A stretch of DNA of 64,000 nucleotides from Allomyces arbusculus. Its lineage: Eukaryota; Blastocladiomycota; Blastocladiomycetes; Blastocladiales; Blastocladiaceae. Both the position numbers and the translations under genes were made by a program. Of the stretch, positions 24,834 through 36,433 are shown one piece after another. Below the pieces are notes generated by a model that was given only the letters and a program-made list of their open reading frames with translations, ran no database searches and was not told the DNA's origin. The stretch is taken from contig JADHYV010000067.1 in assembly GCA_027604705.1 (NCBI GenBank), positions 1-64,000 of the forward strand, written 5' to 3'. Position 1 is the first letter of the stretch. Each line of letters opens with the position of its first letter.

Positions 24834-26175
24834 ATGAAGCCGAGTCTTTTCTCTGCATGGGCAACCGGGCGCCAGCACGACGTCATGGGGCCGTCGGGTC
24901 CTCACCAAGGCCGAGCCATCACTGGAGTGCGTCGCACACATTCCTGATTCCACAGCAAGCGATGCGATGCGGTTGTCGCTGACGCTGCCGCTTTGAAAAG
25001 GACACGTTCGACTGGTCCGCGTCGACCTGCCTCTTCACCTTGATCATGACCCTCTACGCAACGACGACTTGGCGCGCTGTTCGACTCTTCTACGCCAAGC
25101 GATCGCTGTTCTTTGCGTCCATCTTGGTTCTCGTCGCGCTGCAGCTCTTCGACATTATCGCTGCGCTCTTCTATTTGCGCGTCTGGCCGCCCTCGCTCGC
25201 GCTCATTGCCCTAGATTCGCTCGCCACGGCTGCGAGCCAGATTCTCTTTGCGTTTATCAATCTGCAACGGTATGGCTGCTTCCAGGTCCGAGGAGCAAAG
25301 TGCGCACTGCTGACCGGTCGCGCACATAGATATCACAAACTCGGCGGGTACGCGTGGCCGCGCGTTACCAACGTGTTCATCCTGTGCACCGCTGTGTTTA
25401 CCGCATATTGGACAGCGCTGACCATCTACGGGTGGGTTGTGCTGGCCACGAACGGATTGTCTGGTGACTGGATGCTCGCGGTCAAGTTGCAGGGAGGTGC
25501 GTGTGATACTTTCCTCCGCCTTGTCACTTGTCTTCCGTACGAGAACGTGTCGCTCAAAATTTGATCCTTCCGCTCCCGACCTGACCAGCTGGTTTCCTCT
25601 ACGATGCCGCTCTCAACACTATCCTCGTTGCCGCATTCCTTGTGCAAGTGCGCCATGGGTCGAGGAAATACGTTCCGCGTGCGGCTGCCCGAGTACGTTA
25701 TGCGAGCGCAGTTGCTCCTCGCGATCGAGGCGATAATGCTGATTGTGGCCAATATCGTGCTCGTGGCCGACCCAACCATTGACCCGATGAACTTGCTTGG
25801 GTATCTCGGCGGGGTCCGTTGGTCTTTCCCTCCCTCCAAACTGATCTGGAGTCCTCGCCACTGACGACCCGAGCGGGGTCCATGTAGGCGGTCCGAATGG
25901 CCGCATACTGCGCACTGCTCGAGCTGCTCGCCAAGATCATGGCGCGGCGCGAACCCACGCGTGAAACGGGTGCAGCGGCGGCAGCGCACCATCAGCCTGT
26001 CCGGTCCGCGTCGTCGGCGACCCACGAGAGCCACACGTCCTTGACGGCCGCGACGTGGTCCGTCACCGGCCCGGAAAAGGTGCCGCGGCGGTGGACCATG
26101 GCGACGAGTGGGTCTGGAGGAAAGGCGGAGTCGATGCGCTCAGGTGTCCTGCGCCCGGCCGTGGACGCGAAATAA
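24834..26175 (+). pseudogene. 7TM family copy 9, frameshifted in exon 4
   Basis: Exons 24834-24926, 25001-25269, 25330-25496, 25589-25813 and 25888-26175. Exon 1 (31 aa) ends G-R-A-I-T-G. Exon 2 begins D-T-F-D-W-S-A-S-T-C. Intron 2 is present, as in copy 1 (Q-R / Y-H-K-L-G-G-Y-A-W-P-R). Exon 4 is 225 nt instead of the invariant 227: near 25650 the R-A-M codons read CGCCATG instead of CGCGCCATG, a two-base loss in a GC run. All else is open, including the 95-residue last exon. Either recently inactivated or a sequencing error in a GC repeat. Confidence 0.72.
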
Positions 26176-26457
26176 GGGAGACTGGTTGGTGAAGACTGCG
26201 CTATACATAGTTTCTGTACTCCCAGACTCCTCACTTCACCTGTTCGCTCAACAGTGCTCGGATTTGTCGTGCCAGATCATGGCCCTCCATCATTGCTCCG
26301 GCGCGCGTTTGATTTCGTGACGACCACGACCGCAAGAACGACGACCAACTTGCTGCAATCGTATTAATTGGCCTTCCGTCGCCACAGGCCTGCCATTCAA
26401 CACGATTCAACACCCAGCGGCAGCACGGCAAGTGCCCCTTTCTACTACAAAACGATC

Positions 26458-27681
26458 ATGACAATTCTTGACTGGTCCTGGCCACACTCACGGCCTGGCC
26501 GTGGCCCGGCATGGATCAACTCTAATGCAGCCATCGTGTATCGCCGACGCAGCGTCACCGGAGTAAGGACACGCGCGTTTTGTTCTTGAAGGGAGTGATC
26601 GATTTTGTCATCCAACGCTTCTCTCCCGGGCAGGACACGTTTGCATGGTCGCCATCGACGTGCATCTTCACGCTCATTCTCGTCCTGTACGCGACCACGA
26701 CATGGAACGCTGTCCATCTGTTTTGGCGCAAGCGGTCGCGGTTCTACGCGTCCATGCTCGTCCTGATCGTCACGCAGCTCTACGACATGATTTTCTCGCT
26801 CTTTCTCCTGTACGGCGTCGGCGCCACGCCCGCGCAAATGGTGCTCGACTATCTGGCGTGTGCGACGTTCACGGTGCTGTTTTCGGTGTTGAATTTCTTG
26901 CGGTTCCGGCAATTTGGTGGGTCGTCGTGGCCACGCGCAACCAAGTTTCTCGGCGCGTGCACGGTCGTTCTGTCCGTCTACTGGGCCGTGCACATGCTTT
27001 TGGGGTGGTATTTGATTGGTTCCACGGGTCACTACGGCAACTTCGATTACACGAATCAAATGTTTGCAGGTGGGTACTTCCTACTCACCATTTCAAGCAA
27101 GAATTGTTTCACGTGGCTGACCTGTCCGTTTTTGTCAAACCAGCTGGATACCTCTACGACGCCGCACTCAACGCAGCACTCTCCACCGCCTTCCTCGTCC
27201 AACTGCGCGCCATGACGCGCGGTAACGTATTCCGTGCCGGCTTGCAGCACTACGTGACCAAGGCGCAGCTCCTGCTTGTCCTCGAATCGGTCTCGCTCGC
27301 GGCCGTTCTCGCGCTGCAGCTGATTGACCCGACCGTCGATCCCATTTGGCTGCTCGTGTACTTCGCGCAGGTGTGTGCAGATTTCGCATCACATCGGGGT
27401 CTCACCATTGCTAATGCCCTGCCCCGGCTCCCTGCACGTAGGCCATTCGCATGGCCGCGTATTGCACGCTGCTGCACCTGCTCACGCGAATTATGGCCCC
27501 GGCCAAGAGTTCCTCGCCCGGTGGCCGCAGCACGTCGTTCTCCACGGAAGCGGGCAGCGGTGCGGAGCACTCGGCGACCAACACTACTGTATCGATGGTG
27601 GCAGCAGCAAGCACTCGGATTGGTGCGGCCGCGCCCACACGGCACTCGCCCAGCAAGGCCGATGGTGTCGGGGGCGGATAG
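26458..27681 (+). CDS. 7TM family protein, copy 10
   Basis: Four exons: 26458-26562, 26634-27069, 27144-27370 and 27442-27681, giving 335 aa. Exon 1 (35 aa) is M-T-I-L-D-W-S-W-P-H ... R-R-R-S-V-T-G with donor GTAAGG. Exon 2 (436 nt) equals exons 2 and 3 of other copies joined without intron 2. Segment 5 starts A-G-Y-L-Y-D-A-A-L-N; the loop reads R-A-M-T-R-G-N-V-F-R-A-G-L-Q; segment 7 ends L-L-T-R-I-M. The tail is Ser/Thr/Ala-rich. Intact, and the last member of the array. Confidence 0.87.
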
Positions 27682-27714
27682 GCAGGACGAGTGCCGAGAA
27701 TGGTTCATTTGCTC

Positions 27715-27732
27715 GGGGGGGGGGGGGGGGGG
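27715..27732. repeat. Poly-G run of 18
   Basis: Eighteen consecutive G on the plus strand, 33 bp after the stop codon of 7TM copy 10. It could fold as a quadruplex, stall polymerases, or mark an uncertain assembly spot. Confidence 0.9.
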
Positions 27733-28556
27733 AAGCCGGGGGCACCGAGTGTGTGGAGTCGACGTTAGGAGGTGAACTGCATGACAGGGGCGGAATCAAA
27801 TCCTAGAAAATAGTATAGGTAGCAGATTTTGCTTCCTCACTCAGAGCGTTGCGCCCTGTTTCCAAGTTGGAAGAAGACAGTTTTTCACATTGGAAAGTGG
27901 CGCGCTGTATTCGAGAGCCATTCTTCCAAAGTGATACGACCAAGGAGCCCAAACTAGGTACGGTGGAGAGCCAAGCCTGAAGTGAAAGAAAATACCAGAT
28001 GTTATTATTTCGTTTCTTGAGTCGCGAGGTCAAAAAGGTATTCCACGGCTAACCTGACAGCAGCACAACTGGCCATTGCTTCGGAAAATCAAATGTGATC
28101 CGACGCAATGCTCGTTGTTTGAACACTAACAACGCAGAAGCGTTCATGTGCCTCCCCCTGCGCCCTCCCTTTCGCTGTGTTCTCGCGACTGTGACTGGTG
28201 TGTCGTTGTGGTTGGGTTGTGCATTCCTATGCACTTTGTTTCTTCCCTGCCATTGCTTTTGGCACATTTTTTGCAGCTTCCGTTTTCGCTTCTCATTTTG
28301 TTTCCGCTTTGTTGCACTTCGTGGGCTTCGTCAGTCCCACTTCACGCGAAGGCTTCGCCATCGCTGTGTCCCTGCACCGGCCTGCGTAGTTGAGCGTGGG
28401 TCCATTCCCAGGGGCGCGACCCTTTCGAGGGCCGTGGGGGAGGGGTGCAGGGCCATGTGTTGTGAGGTTTTTCCACCTGACCTTCCTGTCAGGTTTTTCC
28501 TCACAGGGGCAGCAGGTTTTTCCCGACCAGGGTTTTTTACGCTGCCCTAGGGTTTG
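27733..28556. other. Spacer between 7TM array and core genes
   Basis: No gene is seen. From 28150 the plus strand is T-rich with repeated AGGTTTTTCC words (28475-28535). A 50-bp segment at 28105-28154 is an inverted copy of the 3' end of the neighbouring minus-strand gene. Confidence 0.5.
28105..28154 (+). repeat. Inverted 50-bp duplicate of the 28.6-kb gene end
   Basis: This arm matches the reverse complement of 28591-28641 at nearly every position (GCAATGCTCGTTGTTTGAAC and onward). The arms are about 440 bp apart. The second arm is coding (E-V-Q-C-S-L-F-E-H-N-N-A-K-A-F-M); the first is not part of any gene here. Confidence 0.8.
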
Positions 28557-29174
28557 TCAACGATTTGTCATCAATAGATGAGATAGGCGCATGAACGCTT
28601 TCGCGTTGTTGTGTTCGAACAACGAGCATTGCACTTCGCTGCCTTCGGCAGCTCGTACAATGCCCAATCCATTGCCATAGTAATAATCCGCTTGGGCACG
28701 AAACGTCAGTTCCTGGAGCGCGGGAAGCTGCAAACTGCCCAGGAACGTGTCGATAACGGTGCGACCGGGCCTGGAGACGCTCGTGAGCGCAACATGCTGG
28801 ACCATGCACGGAATCGAGGTTGGCAACGCGCGCCGTTCGTTTTAGTCGTCGAGGTGACCCGCCAGAGAGCGCACTGTTTTGGCACAACGCGGTTCCTCTG
28901 CGCTCGCGGCCGAGTAGAGTTGCAGCTTGTCGATCGACACGGGCAAAAACGACCAACGAAACAACAGATGTGCCATGCGCGTCGGGTTCCTAGCGTCCCT
29001 GGGCGGCCAGTACCGGACGCGGTCGACACTTCTGGGCGGCACGGCCAAGTACCAACACGACCGGTCCGACGCCCAGTCTGCAGCCAAGCAATTTTTGTGC
29101 TTCTTGGTCTTGGAATTGCGCTTGGACTTGGCCGTCGCGGTGCTCGCCTGCACCGTCGTCGATGTCGGAGCCAT
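28557..29174 (-). CDS. Small LRR-like (F-box-family-like) hypothetical protein
   Basis: Two exons, 29174-28875 and 28796-28557, joined in phase 0 (donor GTGCGC, acceptor CCAG), giving 179 aa. The N-terminus is Ser/Thr/Lys-rich. The middle and end contain W-S-F-L-P-V-S-I-D-K-L-Q-L-Y and F-L-G-S-L-Q-L-P-A-L-Q-E-L-T-F, which look like single leucine-rich units of the kind found in fungal F-box proteins. No F-box is visible and the protein is much shorter than such proteins, so it may be a truncated member. Function unknown. Confidence 0.5.
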
Positions 29175-29650
29175 TGCTTGATTTTCGGGCTTGGGCGGCG
29201 GGGGCTACAACAGGCCGCTTCTATTCGGTGTTCAAACCAAACGCGCTGGCATCATAGTTCGCGGAATGAAGACGAAACCGGTCGTCGGGCAGCGTGATAA
29301 TGGAGAGTTTGGAGCATTGGCCACAACGACGATGAGCAATCAGCTCGTTGACGGTGGGTGCAAAGAGCGCTGGACCAGCTAATACAAGGTGCGCGAGCGA
29401 TCAACTGTCAATCAAGCACATCTGAAGCTCAACCAAACTCTGTGCATGGGAAGGAAAGCACGCCCTGACAACACCTTGACAGCAACCTCCACTCTCACCC
29501 TCAATGAGCACAGCACGACATGCAAAGTGAACGAACAACGACTTTTAAATTATCCAGCAAGCCAGCCTAATGATAAAGAACACGAATCGAACCCAACGCT
29601 ATGACAAAGAAATTTCGAAACCGGCGTGCTTCTCTCCACTTCACCCTCAT
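29175..29650. other. Intergenic, GLT1 3' side
   Basis: About 475 bp between the start of the small LRR-like gene and the GLT1 stop codon, both on the minus strand. It should hold the GLT1 terminator and the small gene's promoter. No other signal seen. Confidence 0.4.
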
Positions 29651-32600
29651 TTAGGCCTCGGCCACAACCATGTCGGCCGCAACCAACTTGTTGACCTCAA
29701 GATCAGCCACTGCGCGCTGCTGGACGCCGCCCGTCACAGGCATGACCGTCTCGCCCTGCAAGTACAAATCAATCGCGCGCGCAGCTTCGCGGCCTTCGCG
29801 AATCCCCCAGACAATCAGCGATTGCCCGCGGCGGCAATCGCCCGCAGCAAACACGCCGGGCACCGACGTCGCATACGACTTGTTATCCGCCTGGATGTTC
29901 GACTGCGGCGTCGTGGCCAGCGCCAGCTGTTCGCGCAACCGCGCCTCGGGCCCCATGAACCCCATGGCCAGGAAGACCAAGTCGCACTCGACAAACGCGT
30001 GCGACCCGGGCACCTGCGTCATGGCCCACCGGCCCGTCGCGGGGTCCTTGGTCCACTCGACCTGCACCGTGTTCACGCCCTTGACGTTGCCGTCGCCGTC
30101 CGAGACAAACTCGGTCGTCATCGTGTTGTAGAGGCGCGGGTCGCGGCCGTGCGTGACAGCCACTTCGTGGTGGCCATAGTCCACCTTGAAGACGCGCGGG
30201 AACTCGGGCCACGGGTTCTCGGCGGCGCGCGACGGCGGCGGCGGCGGGAGCAAGTCGAACGCCGTGATCGAGGTCGCCCCTTGGCGCAGAGCCGTGCCGA
30301 TACAATCGGTCGACGTGTCGCCGGCACCAATGACCAGCACCTTCTTGCCCTCGGCCGACAAGTCCGTGTTCTCGCGCAACTTGGTCGACCGCGTCAGGTA
30401 GTCGACGGCAAAGTAGATGCCGTTCAAGTCGCGGTTCGGCACCTTGAGGTCGCGCGGCCACGTGGCGCCGATAGCGAGCAACGTCGCATCGTACTCGTCG
30501 ACAATCGACTGCGCGGGCACGTCCTTTCCCACTTCGCACGACAGCTTGAACTCGACGCCTTCGTCAGCGAGCAGCTGCACGCGGCGCTGCACGACGCGCT
30601 TGTCGAGCTTCATGTTCGGAATCCCGTACTGGAGCAGGCCACCGGCCGCGTCCTCGCGCTCGTAGACAGTCACCGAGTGACCTGCACGGTTGAGCATATC
30701 GGCCGCGGCAAGGCCGGCTGGGCCCGACCCGATAATGGCCACGCGCTTCTCGGACCGCGACGCCGGCGGGTTGGGCACGATCCAGCCCTCTTCAAACGCG
30801 CGGTCAATGATCGCGGCCTCGATCGACTTGATACTGACCGGGTCCTCGTTAATCCCCAATACACACGCACCCTCGCACGGCGCCGGACACACGCGCCCCG
30901 TGAACTCCGGGAAGTTGTTGGTGAGCGCGAGCCGGTCGTAAGCCGCACGCCAGTCTTCACGGAAAACGAGTTCATTCCAGCGCGGGATCAAGTTGCCGAT
31001 CGGGCACCCGGTCGCCGACTGGCAGAAGGGCACGCCACAATCCATGCAGCGCGCGGCCTGCACGCGCAACTCGCGCGGCTTCATGCGCACGGCAATCTCG
31101 TCGTAGTCCTTGATGCGGCGCGCGACGGGCCGCTGTGTTTCCTTGGTGCGGCGGTACTTGTTGAACCCCTTGACCTTGTCGAGCGGCGCGTCCTCGGCGG
31201 GCAAAATCTTGCCGCGCGGGTCGGGCTGCAAGCGGGCCATGGCGTCCTCGATATCGGCAATCGCGTGCTCGGCGTGGTGCGCCTCAGCAACGACGGGCGT
31301 CTGGACCACCTCGACGGGCTTGACGAGCGACTGCTGCTGCTTGGCCAGCACGGCCTTGAAGTCGCGTGGGAAGACCTTGGTGAACCGCGGCTGGTAAACG
31401 TCCCAGTTGTCGAGAATCTCGGAACCGATCGCCGACCCTGTGTACTCGACGTGCTGCGCAATCAAGCCGCGCAGTTCGTCGACATCGGCCGAGGTGACCG
31501 GGTCGAGATCGACCATGTCGGCATTGCACTTGTTAGCGTCCAAGTCGAGCACGTAGGCGATACCACCCGACATGCCCGCGGCAAAGTTGCGCCCGGTACT
31601 GCCGAGTACGATGCAGCGACCGCCCGTCATGTACTCGCACCCGTGGTCGCCAACACCCTCAACGACGGCCGTGGCACCCGAGTTGCGCACGCAGAACCGC
31701 TCGGCGGCCATACCGTTGACAAACAGCGACCCGGAGGTCGCGCCGTAGGCGCACGTGTTGCCGACAATCACGTTCTTGCTCGGCACAAATGCGTCGTGCC
31801 GCGACCGCGGCGGGTAAATCACGACCGTGCCGCCCGAGAGCCCCTTGCCGACATAGTCGTTGGCGTCGCCCTCGAGTTCGAGCGTGATGCCCGGCGCGAG
31901 CCAGACACCAAACGACTGGCCCGCCGACCCAAACAGGTGGATGCGCAGCGTGTTGGGAGGCAGACCTACTTCGCCGTACCGCTTGGAAATGTGGTGCGAG
32001 AGCAACGCGCCAATCGACCGGTCCGTGTTGCACACCGAGAGCGTCAGCGCCATGGGCTGCGCCTGCTCGATGGCCAGTGCCGCCTGCTGCAGCAAAACCA
32101 GGTCCTTGTGGTTGAGGTCGTCGTGCGTAGGCTGCTTCCACTGGTCCAAGTCGACGTGCGTCGGCACGCCCTGGCGCAGCGAGTGCGCCGGCAGGAGCAG
32201 CGGCTGCAAGTCGAGCAGGCGCGACTTGGGGTTGCCGCGCAGGACGTTCGGGTTCACCTGGAGCAGGTCGGTGCGGCCGACGAGTTCCGCGACAGTGCGG
32301 ATGCCGAGCGACGCCATGATCTCGCGCAGCTCCTCGGCAATGTAGTGGAAGAAGTTGATGACGTGCTCGGGCTCGCCGGCAAACTTGGCGCGCAGCGTCG
32401 GGTCCTGCGTCGCGATCCCGACGGGACACGTGTTGAGATGGCACTTGCGCATCATCGTACACCCCATGGCAATCAGCGGCGTCGTTGCGAAACCAAACTC
32501 TTCGCCTAAGTGGGTGGAGAAGGTAGTGGACGTCAGTTAGTACCTCTGAAAGAAAATGGAGAACCAGAGAGTGCGTCGTGAAAAGACTAGCGAACCTCCG

Positions 32601-35600
32601 AGCATGCACGCAATCGCCAAGTCACGGCCCGTGCGCAACTGGCCGTCCGTCTGCAAGATGACGCGGCCACGCAAGTTGTTGAGCACGAGCGTCTGGTGCG
32701 TCTCGGCGAGACCCAGTTCCCACGGGAGACCCGCGTACTTGATGCCCGTCCAGCGCGACGCGCCAGTGCCACCGTCGTGGCCGGAAATCAAGATATGGTG
32801 TGCGCCGGCCTTGGCGACACCCGCGGCAATCACGCCCACGCCCACCTCGGACACGAGCTTGACCGAGACGCGCGCAATCGGGTTGACGGACTTGAGATCA
32901 AAGATGAGCTGCTTCAAGTCCTCGATCGAGTAAATATCGTGGTGCGGCGGCGGCGAGATGAGCCCGACGCCGGGTGTCGACTTGCGCGTCTTGGCAATAT
33001 CCTTGGACACCTTGTGCCCCGGCAGTTCACCACCCTCGCCCGGCTTCGCGCCCTGCGCCATCTTGATCTGCAGCTCGTCGGCATCGGTCAAGTAGGCGCA
33101 CGTCACGCCGAACCGGCCGGAGGCTACTTGCTTGATGGCCGACCGCACGGCCGGGTCCTTGGTGCGCGACTCGTCCTCGCCCCCCTCGCCCGTGTTCGAT
33201 TTCCCGCCGAGCGTGTTCATGGCGCGCGCCAGCGCCGTATGTGCCTCGAGCGAGATCGAGCCGTACGACATCGCGCCCGTGCAGAACCGCGTGACAATTG
33301 CGGTCCACGGCTCGACTTCATCGAGCGGGATCGCCGTGCCGGGGGCCGGGGTCACGAAATCCAAGCACCCGCGCAGCGTGCACCCTTCGACCTGCTGCTG
33401 CGAGGTTTGCGCGTACTTGGCGTACGAGTGCTTGTTCTGCATGCGCACCGCGTCCTGCAACGACGCGATTGCCGTCGGATCATTGATGTGCATCTCGCCC
33501 CCTTGGCGGTAATGGTAGTCGCCGGCCTCGGGCAACACCTTAGGCTGCACCGTGAGTGCACGCGGATATGCGCGCGCGTGCAAGCACAAGACATCAGCCG
33601 CGATCTGCGGGAACCCGACCCCTTGGATGCGCGATGCAGTGCCATGGAAACACTTAGCGACGACGTCGTCGTGCATGCCGAGAATCTCGAAAATCTGGGC
33701 GCCGCGGTACGACTGCAGCGTGGAAATGCCCATCTTCGACATGACCTTGCGAATGCCGTCGACGACGGCCGACACGTACTTGTCAACGTCGGCGCCGAGC
33801 GAGAGCGCGGCCTCGACGACCAGGTACGGCACGATCGCGTCGGCGCCGTACCCGAGCAGGACACACATGTGGTGCACTTCGCGCGCGTCGCCAACGTGCG
33901 CGACAAGCGACACGTGGCCGCGCTGCTTGCTGCGGACCAGGTGGTGGTGCACAGTCCCGACAGCGAGCGCCGACGGGATCGGGATACTGTCGGCGTCCAT
34001 GGTCGAGTCGTCAATCACGAGCACGTGCACGCCCTCGGCAATCGCGGCATCGGCAGCGGCACAGAGCGCGTCGAGGGCGGCAACCAACCCATCGGGCCCG
34101 TGCTCGACCGGGTACGTTGCGACGAGCGTGCGCGACGGCAAGTGGCCCGTGACGGCGGGCAATTCCCAGGGCAGGACAATCGGGTGGTCGACAGCGAGCA
34201 GCGGGTGCTCCGGGTCGCGCATTTCAATGGTCAGCAAGTTGCCGACCTTGCCGAGGTAGCCATGCGTCGACATGACAATCTTTTCGCGAATCGGGTCGAT
34301 TGGCGGGTTCGTCACCTGCGCAAACAATTGCCGGAAATAGTCAAACGCGAGCTTGGGCTGCAGCGACAGGCACGCGAGCGGCGCGTCGTTACCCATCGAC
34401 CCGAGCGCTTCTTTGCCCGACCGCATCATCGGCACGAGCACCATTTGCAGGGACTCGATCGTGTACCCAAACGCCACGAGTCGCGGGTCCGTGTCGAGTT
34501 GCATCGGGCCGCCGAGATCTTGTTGTCGTTGCACGACCCATTGCTCGCGCAATTCCGCCGGGTCGGCGACGATTTCGCGCAGCTGCGGCACGTGCAGCGA
34601 GTTGCTCTCGAGCCCGAGCGCGCGCTTGATCTTGATCCCGGCCGACCGCTTCAGTTCCGTGTCGTCAACGAGCCGCTGAGCCACCGTATCGACGAGCAGC
34701 ATGCGCCCGGGCATAAGACGGCCCTTGGACACAACCAGCTTCGGGTCGACAGTCACGGTCCCGACCTCGGACGCGCAAATCATCATATCGTCCTCGAGCA
34801 AGTAGTACCGGCACGGGCGCAGTCCGTTGCGGTCCAGTTGCGCGCCGACGTACCGGCCATCGGCAAACGTGACGAGCGCCGGGCCGTCCCAGGGCTCCAT
34901 GAGCGTGCCGGCCCACTCGTAGAAGGCTTGCCGCTCGTCGCCGGCGGTCGCATAGTTGGCCTCGGGCACGAGCATCATGACTGCCTCGGGCAGCGTAAGC
35001 ACGCCGTTCAAGACGAGCAGCTCAAGCACGTTGTCGAGTGCGGCCGAGTCGGACCCGAAATCCTCGACAATCGGGTAGAGCGAGTCGATGTCCTTGCCGA
35101 ACGTGGCCGAGGTCATGATGCCTTCGCGCGCGCGCATCCAGTTCTTGTTGCCGCGCAGCGTGTTGATCTCGCCTATTTTGTCATTGGGCAGAGAGTGAGC
35201 GACTCGTTCTCTAGCGCAAAGAGGACCGAGGCGTGAAGAGCAGGGAAAAAGACGTACCGTTGTGCCCAATCAAGCGCAGCGGCTGCGCGCGGTCCCACGA
35301 CGGGAACGTGTTGGTCGAGAACCGCGAGTGCACGAGGGCGAAATGCGACGCAAACCGCACATCGTGCAAGTCGTAAAAGTAATCGTACACTTGCACGGGC
35401 GCGAGCAGGCCCTTGTAGACGATATGCGACGCGTGCAGCGAGCACGTGTAGAACCACTTGCGCAGTGAGATCCGGTGTGCGGCGCGCTTGCGCAACAGGT
35501 AGAGCAGCACGGCAAACCGCTTGGCATCAAACGGCTCGCCGCCCGGTGCGAGCGCGACAAACGGCTGCTCAATGACCGGCTCCTTGGCGCGCGAAAACGG

Positions 35601-36433
35601 GCCGAGAATGGCCGACTTGCGCGGGACGCGCCGCCAGCAGAGGACCGCGAGCCCGAGTTCCGCGGCGAGTGCCTCGAATTGCCGCTTCGACTCGGAGTAG
35701 ACAGGCTCCTGCGGGTTCAGGTAGACGTTGCCCGTCGCGTACTGGCCCGACTCGGGCAGCTCGATGCCGTGCTCGGCCGAGACTGACGCCGCAAAGAAGT
35801 CGTGCGGGATGGCCGTCATGACACCTATTCGCAAGAAATCAGGCGGTGAGGCGAGTGAGTCATGGTTCGAGCGGCAAGCCCGGTCCAAGTCAGGTTCGCC
35901 ACATGCGGGGCTTGCCGGGTGCGCCGAGCAGCACGCGGACGCCCCGGAAGCGCCGCGTCAAGCCATGCAAGCCGGGACGCGTGCGTCACTCTCTTTCGGC
36001 CGGAAATGTGCTCACGAGGCCCGCGCAATCCAGGGACTGCCACTGCACGCGCGCCAAACGTGGAAAGCAGTCCGAACAAGAGAGACAACACGCGTGCCGT
36101 GCTCACCCCCTCGGCACCCGTTCGCGGCGAGAGACAGAGTCCGCGCGCGAGAACGACTGAGAGCGACCGGAAGTGCTCGCAACACGCGCGCGCACCTGGC
36201 TGCCCGCACACAAGGAGAAAGAAAAACGCACCGGCACCGTCACCGTCGCGAATGTCGGCGCCCGACGCGCCGCGGTGCGTCATGTTGCACAGCAGGTACC
36301 GCGCGTCGGCGACCACCTTGTGCGAGGCCTCGCCCTTGACCGACACAATAAACCCGACGCCACACGCGTCCTTTTCGGCCTCGGCGCCGCCGTAGAGGCC
36401 CTGCTTGGGCGGAATCGCGTCGGCCCAGCTCAT
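29651..36433 (-). CDS. GLT1: Glutamate synthase (NAD(P)H-GOGAT), single chain
   Basis: Four exons: 36433-36232, 35824-35258, 35172-32596 and 32505-29651, giving 2066 aa, the usual size for the fused fungal/plant enzyme. A 23-residue propeptide precedes Cys24 (D-A-C-G-V-G-F), the amidotransferase nucleophile. The central FMN region ends in the 3Fe-4S motif [12 protein letters not shown] near residues 1131-1142, followed by the glutamate synthase beta-helix. From about 1580 the small-subunit part has cysteine motifs C-M-D-C-G-V-P-F-C and C-P-A-P-C-E-G-A-C, then FAD (G-S-G-P-A-G-L-A) and NAD(P) (G-A-G-D-T-S-T-D) folds. It makes two glutamates from 2-oxoglutarate and glutamine. All introns keep phase. 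Confidence 0.97.

Noticed and set aside
28386-28410. tRNA-like A box (TAGTTGAGCG) and a GGGTCCATTCCC stretch, possible SINE head
   Set aside because: The two boxes are about 10 bp apart, far too close for a Pol III promoter, and no cloverleaf can be drawn.
28475-28540. AGGTTTTTCC words as an interstitial telomere tract
   Set aside because: The words are separated by unrelated sequence and mostly lack the TAGG join, so they do not form a telomeric array.
29570-32509. 979-codon open frame on the plus strand
   Set aside because: It lies opposite the C-terminal half of GLT1 and is an antisense shadow caused by high GC and codon bias; its product is rich in Arg/His without domains.
32696-35236. 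846-codon open frame on the plus strand
   Set aside because: Antisense shadow of the GLT1 central exon, same reasoning.
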